A stretch of 38,745 nucleotides of DNA from contig NZ_QWKI01000136.1 of the NCBI RefSeq assembly GCF_009911645.1, positions 1 through 38,745 on the forward strand, written 5' to 3'. Numbering within the stretch: position 1 is the stretch's first letter; each line of letters begins with the position of its first letter. Made by a program: the position numbers and the translations under genes. Under the pieces are notes generated by a model. The model saw only the letters and a program-made list of their open reading frames with translations. It did no database searches and had not been told where the DNA came from. This DNA is from Pseudoflavonifractor sp. 60 (GTDB lineage Bacteria; Bacillota; Clostridia; Oscillospirales; Oscillospiraceae). Positions 1-7,595 of the stretch are shown here, piece by piece.

Positions 1-73
1 ACGGAGAGCCGTGTGCATCGAGAGGTGCCCGCACGGTTCGGGAGGGAGTGCCCATGTGGTGCTTACCTCATAC
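1..73 (+). mobile_element. 3' end of a group II intron (domains V and VI)
   Basis: Positions 6-39 make a canonical 34-nt domain V. The lower stem starts GAGCCGT (AGC catalytic triad at 7-9) and closes with ACGGTTC; the upper stem CATC/GGTG carries a GAGA (GNRA) tetraloop, and a 2-nt CC bulge separates the stems. Positions 40-69 fold as domain VI (GAGG with CCTC), with an unpaired A at 65 as the likely branch point. The intron most plausibly ends in AC at 73, eight bases after the branch A. The rest of the intron, including any intron-encoded reverse transcriptase, lies upstream of the window. Confidence 0.85.
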
Positions 74-1838
74 CATGCAGAAGTATTTGCAGTATGAAAC
101 GCTCCGTCGTCAAGGTCTTTTGCACTTTGACGCCTGGGCGTCCACGTTTGGGGAAACTGTCACCGCTATAGAGTTGGCCCCGGAGGGCACCGGCTACCGG
201 GCCAAGACCCGGTTTGCCAAGTTCCATAACCTCCCGGAACTGATGGCTATGTTCAAAGAGGTGGCGGACATCCAGACGGCAGATATGCTCAAACTCCCCG
301 TTCCCAAGGCCATCTATCACAATATCTCCCTGAAACCCTCCAAACTGCAAAAGGAGATGGTGGGGGGACTTGCGGAACGTGCTGAAAAGGTACGCAACAA
401 AGAAGTGGACAGCACCGTGGACAATATGCTGCTCATTACCAACGATGGGCGCAAGCTGGCCCTTGACCAGCGGCTCTTGAACCCTATGCTCCCGGACAGC
501 GATACCAGCAAAATTAACGCCTGTGCAGAAAACGTCTTTGAAATATGGCAGAACACGGCGGATCAGTGTTCAACGCAAATGGTGTTTTGTGACCTGTCTA
601 CTCCCGGCAAGGGACGTCCTATCGAAATGGTGCAGAAAGAACAGGGCACCTTTGAAATGGCTGTGTTTCAGAATGTGTATGACGACTTGCGGGACAAGCT
701 GATTGCCAAGGGCATACCAACCGAAGAAATAGCCTATATCCATGACGCCAATACAGAAGCGAAGAAAAAAGAACTGTTCGGCAAGGTGCGTTCCGGCCAG
801 ATACGGGTGCTGATCGGCTCCACACAGAAGATGGGGGCGGGCACCAACGTCCAGCACAAGTTGGTCGCGCTTCACCATTTGGATTGCCCGTGGAGGCCCA
901 GCGATTTACAGCAGCGTGAAGGCCGCATCATCCGGCAGAAGAATGAGAACGACGAGGTGGACATTTACACCTACGTCACCGAGAACACTTTTGACAGCTA
1001 TCTCTACCAGTTGGTGGAGGGTAAGCAGAAGTTTATCGGCCAAATTATGACCAGCAAATCCCCGGCCCGCTCTGTCGAGGACATTGATGAAACCGCCCTG
1101 TCCTACGCCGAGATCAAAGCCCTGTGTACGGGCAATCCCCATATCAAAGAGAAGATGGATTTGGACATTGATGTGCAGCGGCTCAAACTCCTGAAAGCCA
1201 ACCATTTGAGCCAGAAGTATTCGCTGGAAGACAACATCGTTAAATACTTTCCCCAGGCAATCGCCATCGCCAAAGGGCGAATCAAGAATGCCCAGGAGGA
1301 TATAGCCATCCGGGACGCAAACACCCACCCCAATCAGGACGGCTTCTCTCCAATGGTGGTGGTAGGCGTGACCTATGCCGAGAAAAAGGCAGCGGGCACC
1401 GCTATCCTTGAAGTTTGCAAGACCCTAACGGACAGCGCGTGCGTTCCCCTGGGCCAGTATCGGGGCTTTGAAATGACGCTCTCTTTTGAGCCGCTTTTTA
1501 ATCAGTACAAGGTGGGCCTGACAGGTGCCCATAACCATAGCGTTACCCTGGGTGCGGATATTTTTGGCAACATCCAGCGGCTCGACAATGTGCTCAATGA
1601 TTTTGAGGGCAACCTCACTTCCGCGCAGAATGACCTCGCCACCTATGAAGCCCAGCTTGCCAGCGCAAAGATCGAGGTGGAGAAACCGTTTCCCCAGGAG
1701 GACGAGCTGAAAACAAAGTCGGCCCGCCTGACTGAACTTAACGCCTTGCTTCATCTGGACAAGAAGGAAAATGAAATCGTGGACGGGGAACCGGGCGCGG
1801 AAGCCCCTGACCGGGACGGCACTGACCGGGAGCGATGA
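74..1838 (+). CDS. Large SNF2-type helicase of the ICE, 3' exon (C-terminal part)
   Basis: This is the C-terminal part of the very large helicase (often fused to a methylase-like domain) found at this place in Tn1549-type elements. It probably acts in element DNA processing or protection; its exact role is unproven. The helicase C domain is clear: an HDA motif, then IGSTQKMGAGTNVQ, then HHLDCPWRPSDLQQREGRIIRQ (motif VI with the arginine finger). After this come a charged helical region and a glycine/aspartate-rich tail. The first coding bases follow the group II intron: if the upstream exon ends in AC, splicing restores a Thr-Met-Gln reading through the junction, as in uninterrupted homologues (from memory). 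The ATG at 75 is therefore not a true start. The gene ends 266 bp before the next one. Confidence 0.85.
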
Positions 1839-1852
1839 ACCCAATCGCACAT

Positions 1853-1881
1853 TTGCCGCGCCGATATATGCGCTGTATAAT
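1853..1881 (+). promoter_or_regulatory. Possible promoter for the DUF3848 operon
   Basis: TTGCCG (1853-1858) and TATAAT (1876-1881) are separated by 17 bp. The -10 lies in the loop of a small inverted repeat TGCGCT/AGCGCA (1869-1874 and 1883-1888). It is the best promoter match in the gap before the DUF3848 gene. Confidence 0.4.
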
Positions 1882-1921
1882 AAGCGCAGAATATCTCAAA
1901 AATGCGGGCATCATATGACAA

Positions 1922-1952
1922 GGGCGGCGCTGGCAATTAGCCAGCGCCGCCC
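1922..1952 (+). repeat. Perfect 13-bp GC-rich hairpin
   Basis: GGGCGGCGCTGGC (1922-1934) and GCCAGCGCCGCCC (1940-1952) pair perfectly around the loop AATTA. No T-run follows, so it is not a classical intrinsic terminator. It may be an attenuator, an mRNA stabiliser or a protein site in the leader of the next gene. Confidence 0.7.
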
Positions 1953-2104
1953 ACTACATACCAGTGGATATAAAATTTATCTCATGGGCGATACGGATGG
2001 AGGTTTACTCCGCCGGGAAGGTATTTTGTCAGGAACCGTACATAGCTGGGGAGATTTTCAAAAATCCCCCCGGCTATTACTATCTGAAAAAGGAGCTGAT
2101 GAAT

Positions 2105-2443
2105 ATGGCGAACCCCGATCTGCTGACCAAGCTGTACCAGCGGATGAGCGCCGAACAGGAACAGTATCGCAAGTGGCTGATGGGCCAGCCCCCCGGCGAA
2201 ATCCTGAACCACGCCGCCGAGTACACCGTCCGTGAGGACATCGTGATGGAGATGTCTGCGCTGGAGCTGCCGGACGCCCAAGCCAGGGCACTGCTGCGCT
2301 CCAAGACCCCGCTGGCGGACGTTTACAAGGAGTGGAACAAGACGGAAACCCACCACATGGAGGACTTGCGGGATGTGATCGAGGCCCGCGCCGACGCCGT
2401 GATACGGGCTGAAAAGGAAAAGGGCCAGCGGGAGGGACGGTAG
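2105..2443 (+). CDS. DUF3848-like small ICE protein
   Basis: This 112-aa acidic, helical protein resembles the DUF3848 family found between the large helicase and the toprim gene in Tn1549-like elements; no function is known. The start at 2105 (MANPDLLTKLYQ) sits 9 bases after AGGAG at 2091-2095. An ATG at 2099 in the same frame is too close to that site. The frame stays open upstream to 1964 and reads plausibly (...PPGYYYLKKEL), so a longer protein or an older gene remnant cannot be excluded. Its stop codon directly abuts the ATG of the next gene, so the two are probably translationally coupled. Confidence 0.7.
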   Translation: MANPDLLTKLYQRMSAEQEQYRKWLMGQPPGEILNHAAEYTVREDIVMEMSALELPDAQARALLRSKTPLADVYKEWNKTETHHMEDLRDVIEARADAVIRAEKEKGQREGR

Positions 2444-3388
2444 ATGGGCTATGTCACGCCGGAACAGATCACCCAAGCCAAGGAGCTTGACCTGCTGACC
2501 TACCTTCAACGCTTTGACCCCCATCAGCTTGTCCATGTCGGTGGCAGCACCTATTGCACCCGTGAGCATGACAGCCTGAAAATCAGCAACGGGAAATGGA
2601 ATTGGTTTTCCCGTGGGATCGGCGGCAAGACGGCCCTGGACTATCTCATCAAAGTCCAGGGCTTTTCGTTTACCCAGGCGGTGGAAACACTCGTCGGACG
2701 GGCGGCAGTATTGCCGCCCGTTTCTCATGCCGCTCCCAAACCTGCCCCACCCCGAAAACTTCTCATGCCGGAGTTAAACGACAATAAAGACGTGGTGCTG
2801 AACTATCTTATGGGGCGCGGCATTCACCCGGTCGTTCTGGACTACTGCCTGGAACACCGGCTGCTCTTTGAAACAAAGCAGTATCACAACGCCCTGTTCG
2901 CTGGGTATGACCGGGAGGGCCAAATGCGCTACGCCGCCCTGCGGGGAACGCTGGGAAACTTCAAGGGTGAGGTTACGGGCAGCGACAAGCACTACTCCTT
3001 CTCTATCTCCGCACCCCAAGAGTCGGGCAGGCTCCACTTGTTTGAATCCGCCATTGACCTGTTGAGTTATGCCACCCTGATGTTGGGGCGGGGATGGGAC
3101 TGGCAAAAGGACAGCCTGCTCTCCCTGGCTGGCGTCTATCAGACCAAGAGGGAGAATGTGGTGCCTATCGCTCTCAGCCGGTATCTTCAGGAGCATCCCA
3201 ACATCCACACCCTGCAACTCCACCTGGACAATGACGAGGTGGGCCGGGGTGCGGCGGCGGGCATTATGGGCGGCTTGCAAGACCGCTACAAGGTATTAGA
3301 CCAGCCGCCCACCGGTGGAAAAGACGTGAACGAGCTGCTCCAGCGGAAGCTGGGGCTGACACAGCGAAAGGAGGACTGGAGCCGGTGA
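2444..3388 (+). CDS. DUF3991/toprim-domain primase-like protein
   Basis: This 314-aa protein has an N-terminal CHC2-like zinc-finger-related region (about residues 1-85, with the WNWFSRGIGGKTALDYL segment) followed by a toprim fold. The toprim acidic residues are visible: E201 in LFESAIDLLSY and D262/D264 in LHLDNDEVGRG. Proteins of this type are thought to prime or nick DNA during transfer replication of the element. The ATG follows the preceding stop without a gap, and the end overlaps the parM start by 4 bp (GTGA). The cysteine pattern of a full CHC2 finger is incomplete, so the N-terminal domain may be degenerate. Confidence 0.8.
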   Translation: MGYVTPEQITQAKELDLLTYLQRFDPHQLVHVGGSTYCTREHDSLKISNGKWNWFSRGIGGKTALDYLIKVQGFSFTQAVETLVGRAAVLPPVSHAAPKPAPPRKLLMPELNDNKDVVLNYLMGRGIHPVVLDYCLEHRLLFETKQYHNALFAGYDREGQMRYAALRGTLGNFKGEVTGSDKHYSFSISAPQESGRLHLFESAIDLLSYATLMLGRGWDWQKDSLLSLAGVYQTKRENVVPIALSRYLQEHPNIHTLQLHLDNDEVGRGAAAGIMGGLQDRYKVLDQPPTGGKDVNELLQRKLGLTQRKEDWSR

Positions 3389-4317
3389 AGGAATACCAGG
3401 GCACGAAGATCATCGGCATCGACAACGGCTATGGCAACATCAAGACCGCCAACTGCTGTTTCCCGGCAGGGCTGACCGCTTACGACACCGAGCCGGTATT
3501 TAAGGACGAGCTGCTGGTGTACGGCGGGCGGTACTACCTGATCGGAACGGGTCACAAGGAGTTTACCGCCGATAAGACCGGGGACGACGATTACTATATC
3601 CTCACCCTGGCCGCTATCGCCCGTGAGCTGAACGTGCATGGACTGACCTCCGCCACAGTGCGGCTTGCGGTGGGCTTGCCTCTTACCTGGGTGAGCCAAC
3701 AGAGGGAGGACTTCAAGGCGTACCTCATACGGAGCCGGGAGGTGCGCTTTACGTTTCGTGGAAAGCCCTACCGGGTGGAGATCGCCGGGGCCGACGTGTT
3801 CCCCCAGGGCTTTGCGGCGGTAGCCAGCCAGATCAGGGATTTTCAGGGCGTGAATATGCTGTGCGACATTGGCAACGGCACCATGAACATCATGTTTATC
3901 AACGACCGCAGGCCCGCCGCAGATCGAATGTTCACAGAAAAGTACGGAACCCATCAATGTATGCTGGCCGTCCGGGAGAACGTCATGCGGACCCACCATG
4001 CGACGGTGGACGATTCCATCATCAACCGTGTGCTGCGGTTCGGTACAGCGGATATTCAGGGGGACTACCTGACCACCATCCGGGAAACCGCCGCAGGATA
4101 TGTGCGTGAAATCTTCCGCATTTTGCGTGAGCGCGAGTATAACCCGGCCCTTATGCGGCTCCATGTGCTGGGCGGCGGGAGCTGCCTGATCCGCAACTTT
4201 GGCGAGTATGACGCAGACCGCGTGACCATCTACGAGGATATTTGTGCCACGGCCAAGGGCTATGAGCACCTGTGCGAGATGGCCCTCCGCAAAGGCGGCG
4301 GTGTTCATGCAACGTAA
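3385..4317 (+). CDS. parM: ParM/StbA-family actin-like segregation ATPase
   Basis: This 310-aa protein has the actin-fold nucleotide-binding signatures of the ParM/StbA family: GIDNGYGNIKTA near the N-terminus (phosphate 1), CDIGNGTMNIMFIN in the middle (phosphate 2) and LGGGSCLI near the C-terminus (adenosine motif). ParM filaments push apart DNA copies bound through ParR. It begins with GTG overlapping the upstream stop and overlaps the next gene by 11 bp, which fits a parMR pair. Its presence suggests that the excised circle can be actively partitioned. Confidence 0.85.
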   Translation: MKEYQGTKIIGIDNGYGNIKTANCCFPAGLTAYDTEPVFKDELLVYGGRYYLIGTGHKEFTADKTGDDDYYILTLAAIARELNVHGLTSATVRLAVGLPLTWVSQQREDFKAYLIRSREVRFTFRGKPYRVEIAGADVFPQGFAAVASQIRDFQGVNMLCDIGNGTMNIMFINDRRPAADRMFTEKYGTHQCMLAVRENVMRTHHATVDDSIINRVLRFGTADIQGDYLTTIRETAAGYVREIFRILREREYNPALMRLHVLGGGSCLIRNFGEYDADRVTIYEDICATAKGYEHLCEMALRKGGGVHAT

Positions 4318-4591
4318 AAAGATGACCCTCCGCTTTGATCTTGACCGCCCGGAGGACAGGCAAGCGTGGGAGTATCTGCAAGGGCTGAACCCGGCGTCCA
4401 TGAACAAGGCTGTGCTGTCCATCATCAACCAAGCAGAGCTAACCAGCCGTATCCGAGAGATCGTCCAAAACACCATCCGGGAAGAACTTGCCGCCTTGAA
4501 ACAACTGCCTGTTCAGCCCATGCAAACAGAGCCAGGGGGCGACGATGGGACAGACGATGCCATCATGGGCTTTCTGGATAGCTTCATGTGA
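4307..4591 (+). CDS. Small ParR-like partner of ParM
   Basis: This is a 94-aa protein starting MQRKKMTLRFDLDRPEDRQAW. The beta-strand/helix beginning and the later helices resemble ribbon-helix-helix centromere-binding proteins (ParR). It lies directly after parM with an 11-bp overlap, which is the usual place for parR. The ATG at 4307 is the start that gives a compact RHH-sized protein; an in-frame upstream ATG at 4244 would lie deep inside parM. Two copies of a TGACGGCA inverted repeat begin at its stop codon and may be its binding site. Assignment rests on position and size more than on sequence. Confidence 0.6.
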   Translation: MQRKKMTLRFDLDRPEDRQAWEYLQGLNPASMNKAVLSIINQAELTSRIREIVQNTIREELAALKQLPVQPMQTEPGGDDGTDDAIMGFLDSFM

Positions 4592-4615
4592 CGGCAAAAA
4601 TGCCGTCACTTTTTT
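4589..4615 (+). terminator. Intrinsic terminator after parMR
   Basis: TGACGGCA (4589-4596) and TGCCGTCA (4601-4608) form an 8-bp stem with loop AAAA, followed by CTTTTTTG. The hairpin starts at the stop codon of the ParR-like gene. Confidence 0.75.
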
Positions 4616-4630
4616 GTCTGCAAATGACCA

Positions 4631-4650
4631 TGACGGCAAAAGTGCCGTCA
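4631..4650 (+). repeat. Second copy of the TGACGGCA hairpin
   Basis: TGACGGCA (4631-4638), loop AAAG and TGCCGTCA (4643-4650) repeat the stem of the preceding terminator exactly but lack a T-run. An exact duplication of the stem is unexpected for simple termination and suggests a protein-binding palindrome, for example a centromere or operator for the ParR-like protein. Confidence 0.65.
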
Positions 4651-4678
4651 CCTGCTGAAAAAAGGAGGTGTTTTTTCT

Positions 4679-4858
4679 ATGCAGAGCAAACCGCCGCAGG
4701 GTAAGCCCCCTCCCCAGCCTGCCCGCCATGTTTCCCCAGCGGAGTGGGCGTGGCTCAACCGCATCAACCGCCAGCTTGCCTATGACGAATATATGCAGGC
4801 CAAGCGGGAGTTCTGGCTTGCGGCCCGCCCCGCCAAAGGGGAATCCGACCGGGCTTGA
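4679..4858 (+). CDS. Small conserved ICE protein of unknown function
   Basis: This 59-aa protein has a proline- and basic-rich N-terminus (MQSKPPQGKPPPQPARH) and a helical, aromatic C-terminal half (SPAEWAWLNRINRQLAYDEYMQAKREFW). A near-perfect ribosome binding site, AAGGAGGTG at 4662-4670, lies 8 bases before the ATG. It sits between the parMR hairpins and the candidate oriT, where related elements carry a similar short gene (from memory). No domain is recognised. The small size and charged ends fit a DNA- or relaxosome-associated accessory factor, but that is only a guess. Confidence 0.6.
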   Translation: MQSKPPQGKPPPQPARHVSPAEWAWLNRINRQLAYDEYMQAKREFWLAARPAKGESDRA

Positions 4859-4894
4859 ACCTACCCCGACCGTTCTCCCGCGCCACAGGCGCAG

Positions 4895-5000
4895 AGGGCG
4901 GTATTGTCTTAACAAGCAACGTCTTTGCTACAGCAAAGACAGCTTGACAGGGGCTTGCCGCCCCTATGACCCCGCATTTACAACCGACTTTCCAGAAAGG
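4895..5000 (+). other. Candidate oriT region upstream of mobC
   Basis: The 153-bp gap before mobC holds a 20-bp palindrome GTCTTTGCT-AC-AGCAAAGAC (4921-4940). Nine bases later comes a second inverted repeat AGGGGC-TTGCC-GCCCCT (4949-4965). Paired inverted repeats immediately upstream of mobC and the relaxase gene are the usual layout of an origin of transfer. No known nic consensus was recognised with certainty, so the nic site is not assigned. Confidence 0.5.
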
Positions 5001-5011
5001 AGCGTTTCATT

Positions 5012-5332
5012 TTGAGAAAACGGAACTGCCGCGTCGTCGTCTATTTTTCCAAGGACGAGCTGGACGCGCTGACGAAAAAAATCCGCAAGTCCCACCTCTC
5101 GCGGGAGGGCTTCATCCGTGCGGCTGTTGCCGGTAAAGAGGTCAAGGACGGGCCGACCGCCGATGTGCCCGCGCTGATCCAGGAGGTGCGGCGCGTGGGG
5201 AGCAACCTCAATCAGATTTTGAAGCGGGCCAACTCCATCGGCCTGCTGGATGTGCCCCAACTCCGCAAGGATGTGGCCGACCTCCGCACGGTCGAGAAAC
5301 TGATTGTGGACTCCTACACCATGCCAGACTGA
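5012..5332 (+). CDS. mobC: MobC-like relaxosome accessory protein
   Basis: This 106-aa protein of the MobC family binds oriT and helps the relaxase open the strands. The N-terminal MRKRNCRVVVYFSKDELDAL is a ribbon-helix-helix DNA-binding start. The C-terminal part has the family segment LIQEVRRVGSNLNQILKRAN. It begins with TTG at 5012, 10 bases after AAGGAG, and its stop overlaps no gene but lies two bases before the relaxase ATG. Position between the inverted repeats and the relaxase supports the call. Confidence 0.9.
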   Translation: MRKRNCRVVVYFSKDELDALTKKIRKSHLSREGFIRAAVAGKEVKDGPTADVPALIQEVRRVGSNLNQILKRANSIGLLDVPQLRKDVADLRTVEKLIVDSYTMPD

Positions 5333-5333
5333 T

Positions 5334-6776
5334 ATGGCCGTGACCTCTATCTGGCCCATCAAGGGGCGCGTGGACAGGGTGATAAACTACGCCCGGAACC
5401 CGGAAAAGACCACCGAGGGCAGCTATGAGGAACTGGCGTCCCTACACGCTGTTGGCGATGTGCTGGAGTATGCCGCCAATGACATGAAAACTGAGCGCCG
5501 CTCCTATGTGTCCTGCCTGAACTGTGAGGAAGAAACCGCCGCTCATCAATTTATTGAAACGAAAAAGCTATGGCAGCGAATATCGGGTCGGGACAAAATG
5601 GGGGGCCGTGTCTGTTTCCACGGCTATCAGTCCTTCAAGGCCAATGAGGTCACAGCGGAAACCGCCCATGAGATCGGCGTCAAGCTGGCGCAGGAGCTAT
5701 GGGGCGACCGTTTTGAGGTGGTGGTGGCGACCCACTGTAACACCGGCCATTATCATAATCACTTTGTCCTGAACTCCGTTTCTTTTGCGGATGGGCTGAA
5801 ATTTGACAACACGCCCGCCGATTACGCCCGTATGCGGGAGGTGTCAGACCGGCTTTGCCGGGAGTATGCCATCTCCGTGATAGAGAACCCCGGCGGGCGG
5901 GCCAAGCACTACGCCGAATGGCGGGCCGAGCAGAACGGCAAGCCCACCCACCGGGGCACCATCCGGGCGGACATTGACCGTGCCATCCTTGCCTCCACCA
6001 CCGAGCGCGACTTCCTGCGGGTAATGGGTGAGATGGGCTACCAGCTCAAAACAAGAGGTAAGGGCGGCAAACCCCTGAAATATCCGGCCTTGAAACCGCC
6101 AGATGCGGGCGGGTATTTCCGTTTCCACAAGCTGGGTGAGGGCTACTCGCTGGAGCAGATCAAGGAGCGCATTTTGCAGAATCTCCAAAAGCAAGTCCCA
6201 TTCCCAGAGGTGGTGCATCGTCCGCCCCGGCGTTATCGGGTACGGGGCAAGCCCCGGAAGAAAGTCACCGGCCTGCGGGCGCTGTACTTCCGCTACTGCT
6301 ATGAATTGCACATCATCGTCAAACGACCGGCATCCGTCAAGCGGGTGTCTTTTTTACTGCGTAAGGACATCGCCAAGCTGGACAGGCTGGACGCGGAAAC
6401 CCGGTTTTTGGGAAAACAGCACATCAGCACCATCGGGGAGCTGACCGCCCACCGGGAAACGGCATCGGCGGAGATCGACGCCCTGACCGCCCAGCGGCAA
6501 GAACTCCGTAAGGAGCTGCGGCGGCTCAACCGGCAAGGCGACCCCAAAGCCGTGGACGAGGTGAAGCAGAAGATCAGCGCCCTGTCCAGCCGTATCAGGG
6601 CGGCACGAAAGGAGGTGGTCTTATGTGACGGCATCGCCCAGCGTTCCGGGCAGGTCAAGGAGAACCTGGGACGGCTGGTGAAGCAAAAGGAAACCGAAAG
6701 AAAGGAGCTGACACAGCATGAGCTATTCAGGCGACGCGGCGGAGCAGGTCGTGAGGCTGTCCCTGGAAACAGGTGA
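5334..6776 (+). CDS. Relaxase (MobA/VirD2-type mobilization nuclease)
   Basis: This 480-aa DNA relaxase nicks oriT and pilots the transferred strand. The metal-binding three-histidine motif is at H139/H141/H143 (GHYHNHF), and Y19 in VINYARNP is a candidate nicking tyrosine. The N-terminal 230 residues are the nuclease; the C-terminal half is basic and then coiled-coil (about 340-470), likely for protein contacts. The ATG at 5334 follows the mobC stop by one base, so the longer in-frame start at 5304 inside mobC is less likely. Its end overlaps the PcfB-like gene by 59 bp. Confidence 0.9.
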   Translation: MAVTSIWPIKGRVDRVINYARNPEKTTEGSYEELASLHAVGDVLEYAANDMKTERRSYVSCLNCEEETAAHQFIETKKLWQRISGRDKMGGRVCFHGYQSFKANEVTAETAHEIGVKLAQELWGDRFEVVVATHCNTGHYHNHFVLNSVSFADGLKFDNTPADYARMREVSDRLCREYAISVIENPGGRAKHYAEWRAEQNGKPTHRGTIRADIDRAILASTTERDFLRVMGEMGYQLKTRGKGGKPLKYPALKPPDAGGYFRFHKLGEGYSLEQIKERILQNLQKQVPFPEVVHRPPRRYRVRGKPRKKVTGLRALYFRYCYELHIIVKRPASVKRVSFLLRKDIAKLDRLDAETRFLGKQHISTIGELTAHRETASAEIDALTAQRQELRKELRRLNRQGDPKAVDEVKQKISALSSRIRAARKEVVLCDGIAQRSGQVKENLGRLVKQKETERKELTQHELFRRRGGAGREAVPGNR

Positions 6777-7593
6777 GGTGGCGGTGAAGCTGGCCGGTGA
6801 GGGTGCCAAGCAGCTTGCCATCCTCTTGTACGCCATTCTGCGGGAGCAGAAGAAAACCAAGGGCAAGACCCGGCTGACCAATATGCTCCGCAGCGGCAAG
6901 GAGTTGAAGGTGTTCGCCGTAAAGGACAGCGACCTCCAGCTTTTTTGCCGGGAGGCCAAGAAGTACGGCGTCCTCTACTGCGTCCTGAAAGACCGGGACG
7001 CCACGGACGGGCTGACCGACATTATGGTGCGGGCCGAGGACGCCAGCAAGATCAACCGCATTTTTGAGCGGTTTAATCTGGCTGCGGTGGATATGGCCGA
7101 GGTCAGGAGCGAGATCGAGCGGAGCCGACAGGAGCAGCAGAGCGACGCCCCGGAAGCGCCAGCGGCGGCGGAGCCTATGTCCGAGCAGGAGGTGGACGAT
7201 CTGCTGGACGCCATGTTCTCCCCGGCCCCGGAGCCGGGGGAAGAACTGTCCGCCCCGGAGCGCACCGCCCCCGAACAGGACAAGGACGAGTTTTTGGAGG
7301 CGGTGCTGGGTGTGTCCCCCACCAGGGAGGAAGGACAGACCGAAAGCCCCACCGAAGCCCGGAACGAGAAATCCCGTCAGTCCGGGCCTACCTCAAAGCC
7401 CAAAGAGCCAACCGCACCGGGTACTTCTGATCCGCAGGAGCGTTCCCGCCCCTCCGTCCGGCAGACGTTGAACGACATTAAAGCGGAACTGAAAGAAAAG
7501 GCGGCGAAGGGTAAGGAGCAGTCCAAGCCCACCAAGGGGCCGAAACACAAGGCCCCGCGAAAGTATAAACCCAAACGATTAAAGGAGCGATAA
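6718..7593 (+). CDS. PcfB/DUF3801-family conjugation accessory protein
   Basis: This 291-aa protein has a DUF3801 (PcfB) N-terminal domain in residues 1-150 (LAGEGAKQLAILLYAIL, GVLYCVLKDRD, DIMVRAEDASKINRIFERF). A long acidic, proline-rich low-complexity middle and a strongly basic C-terminal tail (about 245-291) follow. In pCF10, PcfB works with the coupling protein and the relaxase in substrate docking. The gene begins 59 bp inside the end of the relaxase gene and lies two genes upstream of the coupling protein, as expected. The acid-then-base tail could bridge protein and DNA, but this is inference. Confidence 0.85.
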   Translation: MSYSGDAAEQVVRLSLETGEVAVKLAGEGAKQLAILLYAILREQKKTKGKTRLTNMLRSGKELKVFAVKDSDLQLFCREAKKYGVLYCVLKDRDATDGLTDIMVRAEDASKINRIFERFNLAAVDMAEVRSEIERSRQEQQSDAPEAPAAAEPMSEQEVDDLLDAMFSPAPEPGEELSAPERTAPEQDKDEFLEAVLGVSPTREEGQTESPTEARNEKSRQSGPTSKPKEPTAPGTSDPQERSRPSVRQTLNDIKAELKEKAAKGKEQSKPTKGPKHKAPRKYKPKRLKER

Positions 7594-7595
7594 CG

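Noticed and set aside
1964..2104. In-frame upstream extension of the DUF3848 gene
   Set aside because: The ribosome site at 2091-2095 fits the start at 2105 and the extension contains the operon leader; the possibility is noted in that entry.
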